Origin: DATJZH01 sp035499215
GTDB lineage: Bacteria > Actinomycetota > Actinomycetes > Streptosporangiales > Streptosporangiaceae
Assembly: GCA_035499215.1 (NCBI GenBank)
Contig: DATJZH010000202.1
Coordinates: 1 to 7,856 of the forward strand
Length of the DNA: 7,856 nucleotides
Direction of reading: 5' to 3'
Shown: one piece after another, positions 1 through 6,776 of the stretch
How the letters are laid out: each line of letters begins with the position of its first letter
Numbering within the stretch: position 1 is the stretch's first letter
The notes under the pieces: generated by a model
What the model was told of the DNA's origin: nothing
What the model saw: only the letters and a program-made list of their open reading frames with translations
The model's database searches: none
Program-made: the position numbers and the translations under genes

Positions 1-39
1 CGGGGCGGTGAACCCGCCCGCCGGCAACCGATCTCAGGC

Positions 40-44
40 AGGAG
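40..44 (+). promoter_or_regulatory. Ribosome binding site of hutU
   Basis: AGGAG lies 5 bases before the ATG at 50 and is the clearest Shine-Dalgarno match in the window. It favours ATG 50 over the in-frame GTG codons at 47 (only 2 bases away) and 8. Confidence 0.6.
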
Positions 45-49
45 CGGTG

Positions 50-1750
50 ATGGCAGCCACGCACACGCAGAGCCGAGCGCCCGCGGGCCCGCGTCCGGTC
101 CGGGCCCCCCGCGGGACCCGGCTGTCGTGCAAGGCCTGGCCGCAGGAGGCGGCCATGCGGATGCTGATGAACAACCTCGATCCCGAGGTCGCCGAGCATC
201 CCGATCAGCTCATCGTGTACGGCGGATCCGGCCGCGCCGCGCGCAGCTGGGACGCCTTCGACGCGATCGTGGCCTCGCTGCGCGACCTCGAGGCCGACGA
301 GACGCTGCTGGTGCAGTCCGGCAAGCCGGTCGGCGTCTTCCGCACCCACGAGTGGGCCCCGCGCGTGCTCATCGCCAATTCCAACCTCGTCCCGCAGTGG
401 GCCACCTGGGCGGAGTTCCGCCGGCTCGAGGCGCTCGGCCTGACGATGTACGGGCAGATGACCGCCGGCTCCTGGATCTACATCGGGACCCAGGGCATTC
501 TGCAGGGCACCTACGAGACGTTCGCGGCGGTCGCGGCCAAACGGTTCGGCGGCTCGCTGACCGGGACGATCACGCTCACCGCGGGCCTCGGCGGCATGGG
601 CGGGGCCCAGCCGCTGGCCGTCACGATGAACGGCGGCGTGGCGATCTGCGTCGACTGCGACCCGTCCAGGATCAGCCGCCGGATCGAGCATGGCTATCTC
701 GACGAGGCGGCCCACGGCACTGACGAAGCGGTCCGCCGGGCTGTGGCAGCTGCCGGCCGCGGACAGGCGCTGTCGATCGGGCTGCTCGGCAATGCCGCCG
801 ACATCGTGCCCCGGCTCCTGGCCATGGGCGCGCCGGCCAATATCGTCACCGATCAGACCTCGGCGCACGACCCGCTGACCTACCTGCCGCGCGGCGTCGA
901 GTTCGAGGACATGGCCGCGCTGCGGACCGAGGATCCGGCCGGTTTCACCAGGCGGGCACGCGAGTCGATGGCCGCCCACGTCGAGGCGATGGTCGGGTTC
1001 CTGGACGCCGGGGCCGAGGTGTTCGACTACGGCAACTCGATCCGCGGCGAGGCCGAGCTGGCCGGGTATCAGCGCGCGTTCGCGTTTCCCGGCTTCGTGC
1101 CCGCTTACATCAGGCCGCTGTTCTGCGCGGGCAAGGGCCCGTTCCGGTGGGCGGCGCTGTCCGGCGACCCCGCGGACATCGCGGTCACCGACAGTGCCAT
1201 TCTCGACCTGTTCCCCGGCAACGAGCCGCTGGCCCGGTGGATCACGATGGCCGCCCGGAAGGTGCACTTCGAGGGACTGCCGGCCAGGATCTGCTGGCTC
1301 GGCTACGGCGAGCGCCATCTGGCGGGCCTGCGGTTCAACGAGCTGGTGCAGCGCGGGGACGTCAGCGCGCCGATCGTCCTCGGCCGCGATCATCTCGACT
1401 GCGGGTCGGTCGCCTCGCCGTATCGTGAGACCGAGGCGATGGCCGACGGCTCGGACGCCATCGCCGACTGGCCGCTGCTCAACGCGCTGCTCAACACGTC
1501 GTCCGGGGCCTCCTGGGTCAGCATTCACCATGGCGGCGGCGTCGGCATCGGCAGGTCGATCCATGCCGGGCAGGTCTGCGTGGCCGACGGCACGGAGCTG
1601 GCGAGCCAGAAGCTGGAGCGGGTGCTGACCAACGACCCTGGCACCGGAGTCATGCGGCACGCCGACGCCGGCTACGACCGCGCCGCGCAGATCGCGGCGC
1701 AGCGGGGTGTCCGGCTGCCGATGAGCCCGGCCGGCCATCCGGCGTCATGA
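50..1750 (+). CDS. hutU: Urocanate hydratase (urocanase)
   Basis: Cytoplasmic NAD+-dependent enzyme of histidine breakdown; it hydrates urocanate to 4-imidazolone-5-propionate, the second pathway step. The 566-residue product is close to the family's usual 550-560. It carries the conserved urocanase blocks throughout: NNLDPEVAEHP (41-51), QSGKPVGVFRTHEWAPR (89-105), YGQMTAGSWIYIGTQGILQG (134-153), the glycine-rich NAD-binding stretch GLGGMGGAQPLA (179-190), RPLFCAGKGPFRW (355-367), the cysteine of RICWLGYGER (Cys415, which I align with the active-site cysteine of Pseudomonas urocanase) and GRDHLDCGSVASP (445-457). The ATG at 50 is chosen because an AGGAG at 40-44 sits 5 bases upstream and homology begins near residue 14. 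An in-frame GTG directly before it (47) and another at 8 are less likely. The M20 amidohydrolase gene follows 63 bp downstream in the same direction, so they are probably co-transcribed. Confidence 0.97.
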   Translation: MAATHTQSRAPAGPRPVRAPRGTRLSCKAWPQEAAMRMLMNNLDPEVAEHPDQLIVYGGSGRAARSWDAFDAIVASLRDLEADETLLVQSGKPVGVFRTHEWAPRVLIANSNLVPQWATWAEFRRLEALGLTMYGQMTAGSWIYIGTQGILQGTYETFAAVAAKRFGGSLTGTITLTAGLGGMGGAQPLAVTMNGGVAICVDCDPSRISRRIEHGYLDEAAHGTDEAVRRAVAAAGRGQALSIGLLGNAADIVPRLLAMGAPANIVTDQTSAHDPLTYLPRGVEFEDMAALRTEDPAGFTRRARESMAAHVEAMVGFLDAGAEVFDYGNSIRGEAELAGYQRAFAFPGFVPAYIRPLFCAGKGPFRWAALSGDPADIAVTDSAILDLFPGNEPLARWITMAARKVHFEGLPARICWLGYGERHLAGLRFNELVQRGDVSAPIVLGRDHLDCGSVASPYRETEAMADGSDAIADWPLLNALLNTSSGASWVSIHHGGGVGIGRSIHAGQVCVADGTELASQKLERVLTNDPGTGVMRHADAGYDRAAQIAAQRGVRLPMSPAGHPAS

Positions 1751-1813
1751 ACGCGGCGGATCGCTGCGGCCCGGCCAGCAGCGGGCAGCCACGATCATGC
1801 GAATGGGCTGGCC

Positions 1814-3046
1814 GTGGGCTTCGCTGAGCTCTGGGCTGCGCTGCTCCCGATCGGCCGGGACGCGGGCACCGGCGGATACCGGCGCTACTCCTGGACCGAC
1901 GCCGATGCTGACTGCCGTGCCTGGTTCACCGCCGCTGCCGCCGAACGCGGGCTTCGCCTCGACTGCGACCGGGACGGGAACCTGTGGGCGTGGTGGGATT
2001 TTCCTCCGGACGGTCCAGGCGGCCAGCCCGCGGACGCGATCGTCACCGGCAGCCACCTGGATTCGGTGCCAGACGGCGGCGCCTACGACGGGCCGCTCGG
2101 CATCGTTTCCGCGTTCGCCGCCATCGACCTGCTCCGGGACCGCGGCTTTGTGCCCCGGCGGCCGGTCGCGGTGGCGGCGTTCACGGAAGAGGAAGGCGCC
2201 AGGTTCGGCCTGGCCTGCCTGGGCAGCCGGCTGCTGACCGGGGCGCTGGACCCGGCGGCGGCGCTGGCGCTGCGCGACAACGCCGGAATCCGGCTGCCGG
2301 ACGCGATGGCTGCCGCCGGCCTGGACCCGGCGGCCATCGGCCCAGACGATGCCGCGCTCGGCGGCGTCGGGGCCTTCGTCGAGCTGCACATCGAGCAAGG
2401 CAGCGCGCTGGCGGGCCTGGGGGCGGCGGTCGGACTCGCCGGCGGGATCTGGCCGCACGGCCGCTGGCGCTTTGACTTCACCGGCCGCGCCGACCACGCC
2501 GGGACCACCCGGCTCGCCGACCGGCGGGACCCGATGCTGCCGTACGCGGTCACGGTGCTCGGCGCCCGGCAGGCGGCCGCCGGGCACGGGGCGCTCGCCA
2601 CCATCGGGAAGGTGGTCGCCGAGCCAGGCGCGGCCAACGCGATCTCCTCGGCTGTGCGCGCCTGGCTCGATGCCCGCGCGCCCGACGAGGCGGCCCTGGA
2701 TCGCGTGGTCGGCGAGGTGCGCGCGCGGGCTCAGGCCGCTGCGGCAGCACACGACGTGGAGGTGAGCGTGCGGCCCGAATCCTTCACCGCCCCGGTGAGC
2801 TTCGACGCCGGGCTCCGGGACCGGCTGGCCGCGGCGCTGGCGGCAACCGGCATCGAGGCGCCGGTGCTGCCCACCGGAGCCGGTCACGATGCGGGCGTGC
2901 TGGCCGGCCGCCTGCCGACCGCCATGCTGTTCGTGCGCAACCCGTCCGGCGTCTCGCACGCGCCCGCCGAGCATGCCGAGCCCGCGGACTGCCTGGCGGG
3001 GGTGGCCGCCCTCGCTGCCGTGCTCGCCGACCTGGCTGGCCGGTGA
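1814..3046 (+). CDS. M20-family allantoate amidohydrolase-like enzyme of the hut cluster
   Basis: Metal-dependent amidohydrolase of the M20 peptidase clan (allantoate amidohydrolase / N-carbamoyl-L-amino-acid hydrolase type), 410 residues, the usual length. Visible motifs are the metal-binding GSHLDSVPDGG (79-89; His81, Asp83), the bridging Asp92 in YDGPLG, the Glu126-Glu127 pair in FTEEEGARFG (probable general base and metal ligand), His192 in ELHIEQG, His228 in DHAGTTR (lid domain, 226-233) and His382 in SHAPAE, the last metal ligand. The catalytic set looks complete. GTG 1814 is the first in-frame ATG or GTG after the hutU stop. No clear Shine-Dalgarno precedes it. Its stop overlaps the hutF start by 4 bp. 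Automatic annotation will say allantoate amidohydrolase, but no purine-catabolism gene is nearby. Its place between hutU and hutF suggests that it removes the formyl group from N-formyl-L-glutamate (inference). Confidence 0.9.
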   Translation: MGFAELWAALLPIGRDAGTGGYRRYSWTDADADCRAWFTAAAAERGLRLDCDRDGNLWAWWDFPPDGPGGQPADAIVTGSHLDSVPDGGAYDGPLGIVSAFAAIDLLRDRGFVPRRPVAVAAFTEEEGARFGLACLGSRLLTGALDPAAALALRDNAGIRLPDAMAAAGLDPAAIGPDDAALGGVGAFVELHIEQGSALAGLGAAVGLAGGIWPHGRWRFDFTGRADHAGTTRLADRRDPMLPYAVTVLGARQAAAGHGALATIGKVVAEPGAANAISSAVRAWLDARAPDEAALDRVVGEVRARAQAAAAAHDVEVSVRPESFTAPVSFDAGLRDRLAAALAATGIEAPVLPTGAGHDAGVLAGRLPTAMLFVRNPSGVSHAPAEHAEPADCLAGVAALAAVLADLAGR

Positions 3047-4512
3047 GCAGGCGCGAGCCGGTGACCCGGCGCGAGCGGGGGGCGCCGGGCGAGCCAGGGG
3101 CGCCGGGCGAGCCGGCGGCGGCCAGGCGAGCGCGTGCCTGGCATGCCGACCTGGCCTGGCTGGCCGGGCTCGGCGTGTGCCGCGACGTCCTGATCGAGGC
3201 GGCCGGCGACAGGTTCTCCGCGGTCACGCCTGGCGTCCGCCGCGATGAGGTGCCAGCCGGAACCCAGCGGCTGGCCGGGCTCACCCTGCCGGGCCTGGCC
3301 AATGCGCACTCGCATGCATTCCACCGCGCCTTGCGCGGGGTGACCCAGGCGAGCCGCGGCACCTTCTGGACCTGGCGGGAGCGGATGTACGAGGTGGCCG
3401 CCGGCCTGGAGCCGGACAGCTACCTGGCGCTGGCCACCGCTGTGTACGCCGAGATGGCACTGGCCGGCATCACCTGCGTGGGCGAGTTCCACTACCTGCA
3501 CCACGGCCAGGGCGGCACTCCGTACGACGATCCGAATCAGATGGGCCGGGCGCTGATCGAGGCGGCCCGCCGGGCGGGCATCAGGATCACGCTGCTGGAC
3601 ACCTGCTACCTGTCGGGCGGGCTGACTGCCGACGGCAGCCCGGAGCCGCTGGCCGGCCCGCAGCTGCGATTCGGCGACGGCGACGCGGACGGGTGGGCGG
3701 TCCGGGCCAGCGCGCTCGGCGGCGACCAGCACGGAATGCTCGGGCCGGCGGCGCGGGCCGGCGCTGCGATCCACTCGGTGCGGGCCGTGCCGCCGCATCA
3801 GATGCATCCGGTCGTCGCCTGGTCACATCGGGCCGGCGCGCCGCTGCACGCGCACCTGTCGGAGCAGCGGGCCGAGAACCGCGCCTGCCTGGCCGCCTAC
3901 GGATGCACCCCGGCCGAGGTGCTGTTCGACGTCGGCGCGCTGGGCCCGCGTGCCAGCCTCGTCCATGCCACGCACCTGACCGGCCGCGATGTGCGGCTGC
4001 TGGGCGAGAGCCGGTGTTACGCGTGCTTGTGCCCCAGCACGGAGGCGGACCTGGCGGACGGCATCGGCCCGGCAGGGTCGCTGGCGTCGGCGGGCTGCCT
4101 GCTGACGGTCGGCAGCGACAGCCAGGCAGTGATCGACATTTTCGAGGAGGCGCGCCGGGTCGAGCTCGGCGAGCGCCTCGCCACCCAGGAGCGGGGCCAT
4201 TTCACCGCGGAGTCGCTGGCCAGGGCCGCGACCATCGACGGCCACGCCAGCCTGGGCTGGCCGGATGCCGGGGAGATCGCCGCTGGGGCGCTGGCCGACC
4301 TGGTGACCGTGTCCCTCGACACGCCGCGGACCGCCGGCACCAGGGCGGCTACGGCGCTGGAGTCGGTCATCTTCGCGGCCGACGCCGCTGACATCCGTTA
4401 TGTCGCCGTCGGCGGCACGGACGTGGTCACCGATGGCCGGCACCTGCTCGTCGGCGACGTCTGCGCGCGGTTGTCGGCGGCCGTGCGGGCAGTCCTTCCT
4501 GCTTGCCGGTAG
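3043..4512 (+). CDS. hutF: Formimidoylglutamate deiminase (N-formimino-L-glutamate iminohydrolase)
   Basis: Zinc enzyme of the amidohydrolase superfamily; it deiminates N-formimino-L-glutamate to N-formyl-L-glutamate and ammonia in the cytoplasm. Family blocks are in order: LPGLANAHSHAFHRALRG (82-99; zinc ligands His89 and His91), FWTWRERMY (108-116), GEFHYLHH (147-154), AIHSVRAVP (242-250; His244 and Arg247 at likely substrate-contact positions), LHAHLSEQ (268-275; His271 zinc ligand, Glu274 catalytic), VHATHL (307-312; His308 catalytic) and the metal-binding Asp359 in VGSDSQAVID. The length of 489 exceeds the usual roughly 450-460 because of about 30 extra N-terminal residues rich in Arg, Gly and Pro. 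GTG 3043 overlaps the upstream stop (GTGA), implying translational coupling. GTG 3061 is an alternative start that would still keep most of the extension. The product should feed a formylglutamate amidohydrolase. Confidence 0.95.
   Translation: MSRREPVTRRERGAPGEPGAPGEPAAARRARAWHADLAWLAGLGVCRDVLIEAAGDRFSAVTPGVRRDEVPAGTQRLAGLTLPGLANAHSHAFHRALRGVTQASRGTFWTWRERMYEVAAGLEPDSYLALATAVYAEMALAGITCVGEFHYLHHGQGGTPYDDPNQMGRALIEAARRAGIRITLLDTCYLSGGLTADGSPEPLAGPQLRFGDGDADGWAVRASALGGDQHGMLGPAARAGAAIHSVRAVPPHQMHPVVAWSHRAGAPLHAHLSEQRAENRACLAAYGCTPAEVLFDVGALGPRASLVHATHLTGRDVRLLGESRCYACLCPSTEADLADGIGPAGSLASAGCLLTVGSDSQAVIDIFEEARRVELGERLATQERGHFTAESLARAATIDGHASLGWPDAGEIAAGALADLVTVSLDTPRTAGTRAATALESVIFAADAADIRYVAVGGTDVVTDGRHLLVGDVCARLSAAVRAVLPACR
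3079..3114 (+). repeat. 18-bp in-frame tandem duplication in the 5' end of hutF
   Basis: Two adjacent 18-base copies (3079-3096 and 3097-3114) differ at one base only, the third position of the last codon (CCA against CCG). Each encodes Gly-Ala-Pro-Gly-Glu-Pro. They lie in the non-conserved N-terminal extension of HutF, upstream of family homology, which begins near base 3139. Confidence 0.85.
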
Positions 4513-4525
4513 CGGGCCACGAGCC

Positions 4526-4573
4526 GCCGCCTGGGGCTGGACGCGGGCTCACCGGATCATGAAACCAGGCGGC
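4526..4573. repeat. Inverted repeat between hutF and hutI
   Basis: The arms GCCGCCTGG (4526-4534) and CCAGGCGGC (4565-4573) are perfectly complementary over 9 bp and separated by 30 bases. The repeat fills most of the 86-bp gap between the hutF stop and the hutI start. It has no U tract, so it is not a classical intrinsic terminator. It could be an operator or an RNA hairpin, or chance in GC-rich DNA. Confidence 0.35.
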
Positions 4574-4586
4574 TGGCGCGCTGTGG

Positions 4587-4592
4587 CACGAT
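4587..4592 (+). promoter_or_regulatory. Possible -10 element of a leaderless hutI transcript
   Basis: CACGAT matches the two most conserved positions of the actinobacterial -10 box (A at position 2, T at position 6) and ends 6 bases before the GTG of hutI. Transcription could therefore begin at or near the start codon. No Shine-Dalgarno is visible before hutI, which agrees with a leaderless message. I see no convincing -35 box. Confidence 0.25.
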
Positions 4593-4598
4593 ACGGCC

Positions 4599-5780
4599 GT
4601 GAGCACGCTGCTAACCAACATCGGCGAGCTGGTCACGAACGCGCCCGAAGATGACAGCAGCCCGGCCGGGCCAGGACCGTTCGCGGCGATCGCCGATGCC
4701 GCGCTGGTGATCGACACTGGCCGGGTGGCCTGGACCGGCCCGGCGGCACGCGCGCCCGCGGCGGATGACATCGTCGATGCGCGCGGCCGCGCGGTGCTGC
4801 CAGGTTTCGTCGATTCGCACGCGCACCTCGTCTTCGGCGGCGAGCGTGGCGGTGAGTTCGCCGCGCGGATGGCGGGCCTGCCCTACCGTGCGGGCGGCAT
4901 CAGCGGCACCGTCGCCGCGACGCGAGCCGCCTCCGACGATCAGCTCCGCGGCAACCTGCGTGCGCTGGCAGCGGAGATGCTCAGCCAGGGCACGACCACC
5001 TTCGAATGCAAGTCCGGATACGGGCTGACGGTCACCGCCGAGGCCCGCAGCGTCGCACTGGCGGCCGAGGTAACCCCGGAGGTCACCTATCTGGGCGCGC
5101 ACGTGGTGCCGCCGGAGTTCGGCACCGACCCGGCCGGATACGTGGATCTGGTCTGCGGCCCGATGCTGGCGGCGTGCGCTCCGCATGCCCGGTGGGTGGA
5201 CGCGTTCTGCGAGCGGGGCGCGTTCGGAGCGGACGAGGCCTCGGCCGTGCTCGCGGCCGGTCAGGCGGCGGGCCTGCAGCCCCGGCTGCACGCCAACCAG
5301 CTGGGCAACGGGCCAGGCGTGCAGCTCGCCGTCGCGGCAGGCGCCGCCTCGGCGGATCACTGTACCTACCTGACCCCCGCCGACGTGGCCGCGCTTGCCT
5401 CGTCGACCACGGTCGCGACGCTGCTGCCCGGCGTGGAGTTCTCCACCCGTCAGCCCTACCCGGACGCCCGGCGGCTGCTGGCAGCCGGTGTGACCGTCGC
5501 GATTGCCACCGACTGCAACCCGGGCTCCTGCTTCACCTCGAGCATGCCGTTCTGCGTGGCGCTGGCGGTCCGGGAGATGCACATGACCACGCAGGAGGCG
5601 GTCTGGGCGGCCACCGCGGGAGGCGCCAGGGCGCTGCGCCGGACGGACGTCGGGCATCTGCGCGTGGGCGCCCGCGCCGACCTGGTCCTGCTGAGCGCGC
5701 CCTCGCACGCTTACCTCGCCTACCGGCCGGGTGTCCCGCTGGCCGCAGCGGTCTGGCGGGCCGGCGAGCTCGTGGCGTGA
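4599..5780 (+). CDS. hutI: Imidazolonepropionase
   Basis: Metal-dependent amidohydrolase that opens the ring of 4-imidazolone-5-propionate to give N-formimino-L-glutamate, the substrate of HutF. The 393 residues are typical of actinobacterial members. Visible motifs are LPGFVDSHAHLVFGGER (67-83; metal ligands His74 and His76), ECKSGYGL (136-143), GAHVVPPEF (166-174; His168), LHANQLG (230-236; metal ligand His231), SADHCTYL (251-258; His254) and ATDCNPGSCFTSSMP (303-317; metal ligand Asp305). A C-terminal VGARADLVLL (356-365) marks the second half of the composite beta-sandwich domain. GTG 4599 is chosen because the homology begins at the first residues (TLLTNIGELVTN). No ribosome binding site is seen, and a leaderless start is possible. 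The gene lies 86 bp after hutF in the same direction and ends 10 bp before the stop of the convergent DUF2237 gene. Confidence 0.96.
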   Translation: MSTLLTNIGELVTNAPEDDSSPAGPGPFAAIADAALVIDTGRVAWTGPAARAPAADDIVDARGRAVLPGFVDSHAHLVFGGERGGEFAARMAGLPYRAGGISGTVAATRAASDDQLRGNLRALAAEMLSQGTTTFECKSGYGLTVTAEARSVALAAEVTPEVTYLGAHVVPPEFGTDPAGYVDLVCGPMLAACAPHARWVDAFCERGAFGADEASAVLAAGQAAGLQPRLHANQLGNGPGVQLAVAAGAASADHCTYLTPADVAALASSTTVATLLPGVEFSTRQPYPDARRLLAAGVTVAIATDCNPGSCFTSSMPFCVALAVREMHMTTQEAVWAATAGGARALRRTDVGHLRVGARADLVLLSAPSHAYLAYRPGVPLAAAVWRAGELVA

Positions 5781-5790
5781 GCACCGGATA

Positions 5791-6183
5791 TCAGTCTCCG
5801 AGCGCACCGGGACTGGCCGGGACGTCGATGGCGTGCTCCCGGAGCGCAGCGAGGGGCACGACGTCGAGGGCCCGCTCATGGGTCGACGCCAGCACCACGT
5901 AGGCGGCGGCCCCGTCGCGGTGCGCCCGCAGCCAGTTCGCCGCGGTGACGCACCAGCGGTCCCCCGGCACCAGGCCGGGGAACCGGAACTCGGGCACCGG
6001 CGTGCTGAGGTCGTTGCCGATCCGGCGCTGGTGCTCCAGGAACGCGGCGGTCACTACTGCGCAGATCGTGTGGCTGCCCCGATCGTCGGGGCCGGTATGA
6101 CAGCACCCGTCTCGATAGAATCCGGTCATCGGGTCGGTGCCACATGGCTCAAGCTCGCCGCCGAGCACGTTACGATCGCCCAT
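5791..6183 (-). CDS. DUF2237 family protein of unknown function
   Basis: Small soluble protein of 130 residues matching the DUF2237 family, whose biochemical role is not known to me. Hallmark blocks are NVLGGELEPCGTDPMTGFYRDGCC (5-28), TGPDDRGSHTICAV (30-43), GNDLSTPVPEFRFPGLVPGDRWCV (56-79) and STHERALDVVPL (100-111). Cys14, Cys27, Cys28, Cys41, Cys78, His38 and His102 lie in these blocks and could bind a metal or be redox-active (inference). ATG 6183 is preferred because family members normally begin a few residues before NVLGG. A longer form from ATG 6264 (157 residues) is also open, and that ATG overlaps the flavin reductase stop as ATGA, the usual sign of translational coupling. Neither start has a clear Shine-Dalgarno. 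It is the last gene of the sppA operon and is convergent with hutI. There is no signal peptide or membrane segment. Confidence 0.9.
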   Translation of the reverse strand: MGDRNVLGGELEPCGTDPMTGFYRDGCCHTGPDDRGSHTICAVVTAAFLEHQRRIGNDLSTPVPEFRFPGLVPGDRWCVTAANWLRAHRDGAAAYVVLASTHERALDVVPLAALREHAIDVPASPGALGD

Positions 6184-6260
6184 CTCAGCAGTATCGCGCA
6201 CCGCGGACGCGCGCGGCATCCGGTAGCCGGCCGGGCCAGGCCGGCCGGCCGCGGCCGTGG

Positions 6261-6776
6261 TCATGCCGGGCCGAGCGGAACGTAGCGGCGGTGGTACCTG
6301 ATCAGCGGGCTGCCCGCCTCCGCCAGGTACGGCACGGACAGCACCCTGGCGAGGAACAGCAGGTGGTCGCCGGCCGCGACTCGCTGGGTTACCTGGCATT
6401 CCAGGGCGGCCAGGCCGCCGTCGGCGATCAGCGCGCCGGATAGCTCGCCCCGATGATGGGGGACTCCGTCGAGCAGCAGCCGCGCGCCGGGACGCCCGGC
6501 GGCCGCGAACCGGCCCGCCAGTGCGCGCTGGCTCGCCGCCAGCAAGGTCACGGCGAACTCAGTCACGCGGGTGAGCAGCTCCGCGGCATAGGAACCCGCG
6601 GCCAGCGAGACCAGCACCAGCGCGGGCTCGGCCGACACCGGGCAGAACGCGCTGACCGTGATGCCGATGTCATCCCGCCCGTCGGCCACGGTGACCAGGG
6701 TGACGCCCGAGGCGAAGGCGCCGACGGCGGTATCGAACGAGGCCGGTGATGCGGCGGGCGGGTCCCGTTTCGTCAC
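6261..6776 (-). CDS. Flavin reductase family protein (FMN-binding split barrel)
   Basis: 171-residue protein of the flavin reductase-like domain family, usual length 160-180. Members are NAD(P)H:flavin oxidoreductases, commonly the small partner of two-component flavin monooxygenases. Visible marks are FASGVTLVTV (21-30), GITVSAFCPVSAEPALVLVSL (38-58, the flavin-binding segment), FAVTLLAASQRALAGRF (74-90), GDHLLFLARV (136-145, the conserved Gly-Asp-His motif) and PLIRYHRRY (157-165) near the end. The GTG start at 6776 overlaps the sppA stop by 4 bp (GTGA), and a weak GGA lies about 7 bases upstream, so translation is probably coupled to sppA. Its own stop overlaps a possible DUF2237 start. 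No monooxygenase large component is visible, so the physiological substrate is unknown. It could instead be a general FMN reductase. Confidence 0.92.
   Translation of the reverse strand: MTKRDPPAASPASFDTAVGAFASGVTLVTVADGRDDIGITVSAFCPVSAEPALVLVSLAAGSYAAELLTRVTEFAVTLLAASQRALAGRFAAAGRPGARLLLDGVPHHRGELSGALIADGGLAALECQVTQRVAAGDHLLFLARVLSVPYLAEAGSPLIRYHRRYVPLGPA

Noticed and set aside
1747..1830. ATG overlapping the hutU stop (ATGA) opening a 27-codon frame
   Set aside because: The peptide has no recognisable feature and the frame differs from that of the M20 gene; the overlap is probably chance.
1745..2974. Long open frame antisense to the M20 gene
   Set aside because: The translation is Arg/Gly/Pro-rich with no recognisable motif, as expected for antisense frames in very GC-rich DNA; the + strand frame carries full family motifs.
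2884..3807. Antisense open frame across the M20-hutF junction
   Set aside because: Low-complexity composition with no family resemblance; it is a shadow of hutF and the M20 gene.
1794..4562. The heptamer GATCATG upstream of both the M20 gene (1794-1800) and hutI (4556-4562)
   Set aside because: It is short, lies at different distances from the two starts (20 and 43 bases), and flanking bases do not match; there is not enough to call a shared operator.
5289..5309. Gln rather than Glu after the metal-binding His in HutI (LHANQLG)
   Set aside because: First thought to be a missing catalytic glutamate, but as I recall Gln is common at this position in proteobacterial and streptomycete imidazolonepropionases, so it is not a defect.
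4611..5879. Long open frame (422 codons) antisense to hutI
   Set aside because: No domain pattern is visible, and the opposite strand encodes a complete imidazolonepropionase with all metal ligands.
5731..6285. + strand open frame over the DUF2237 gene
   Set aside because: Shadow frame; the - strand frame contains the full set of DUF2237 blocks.
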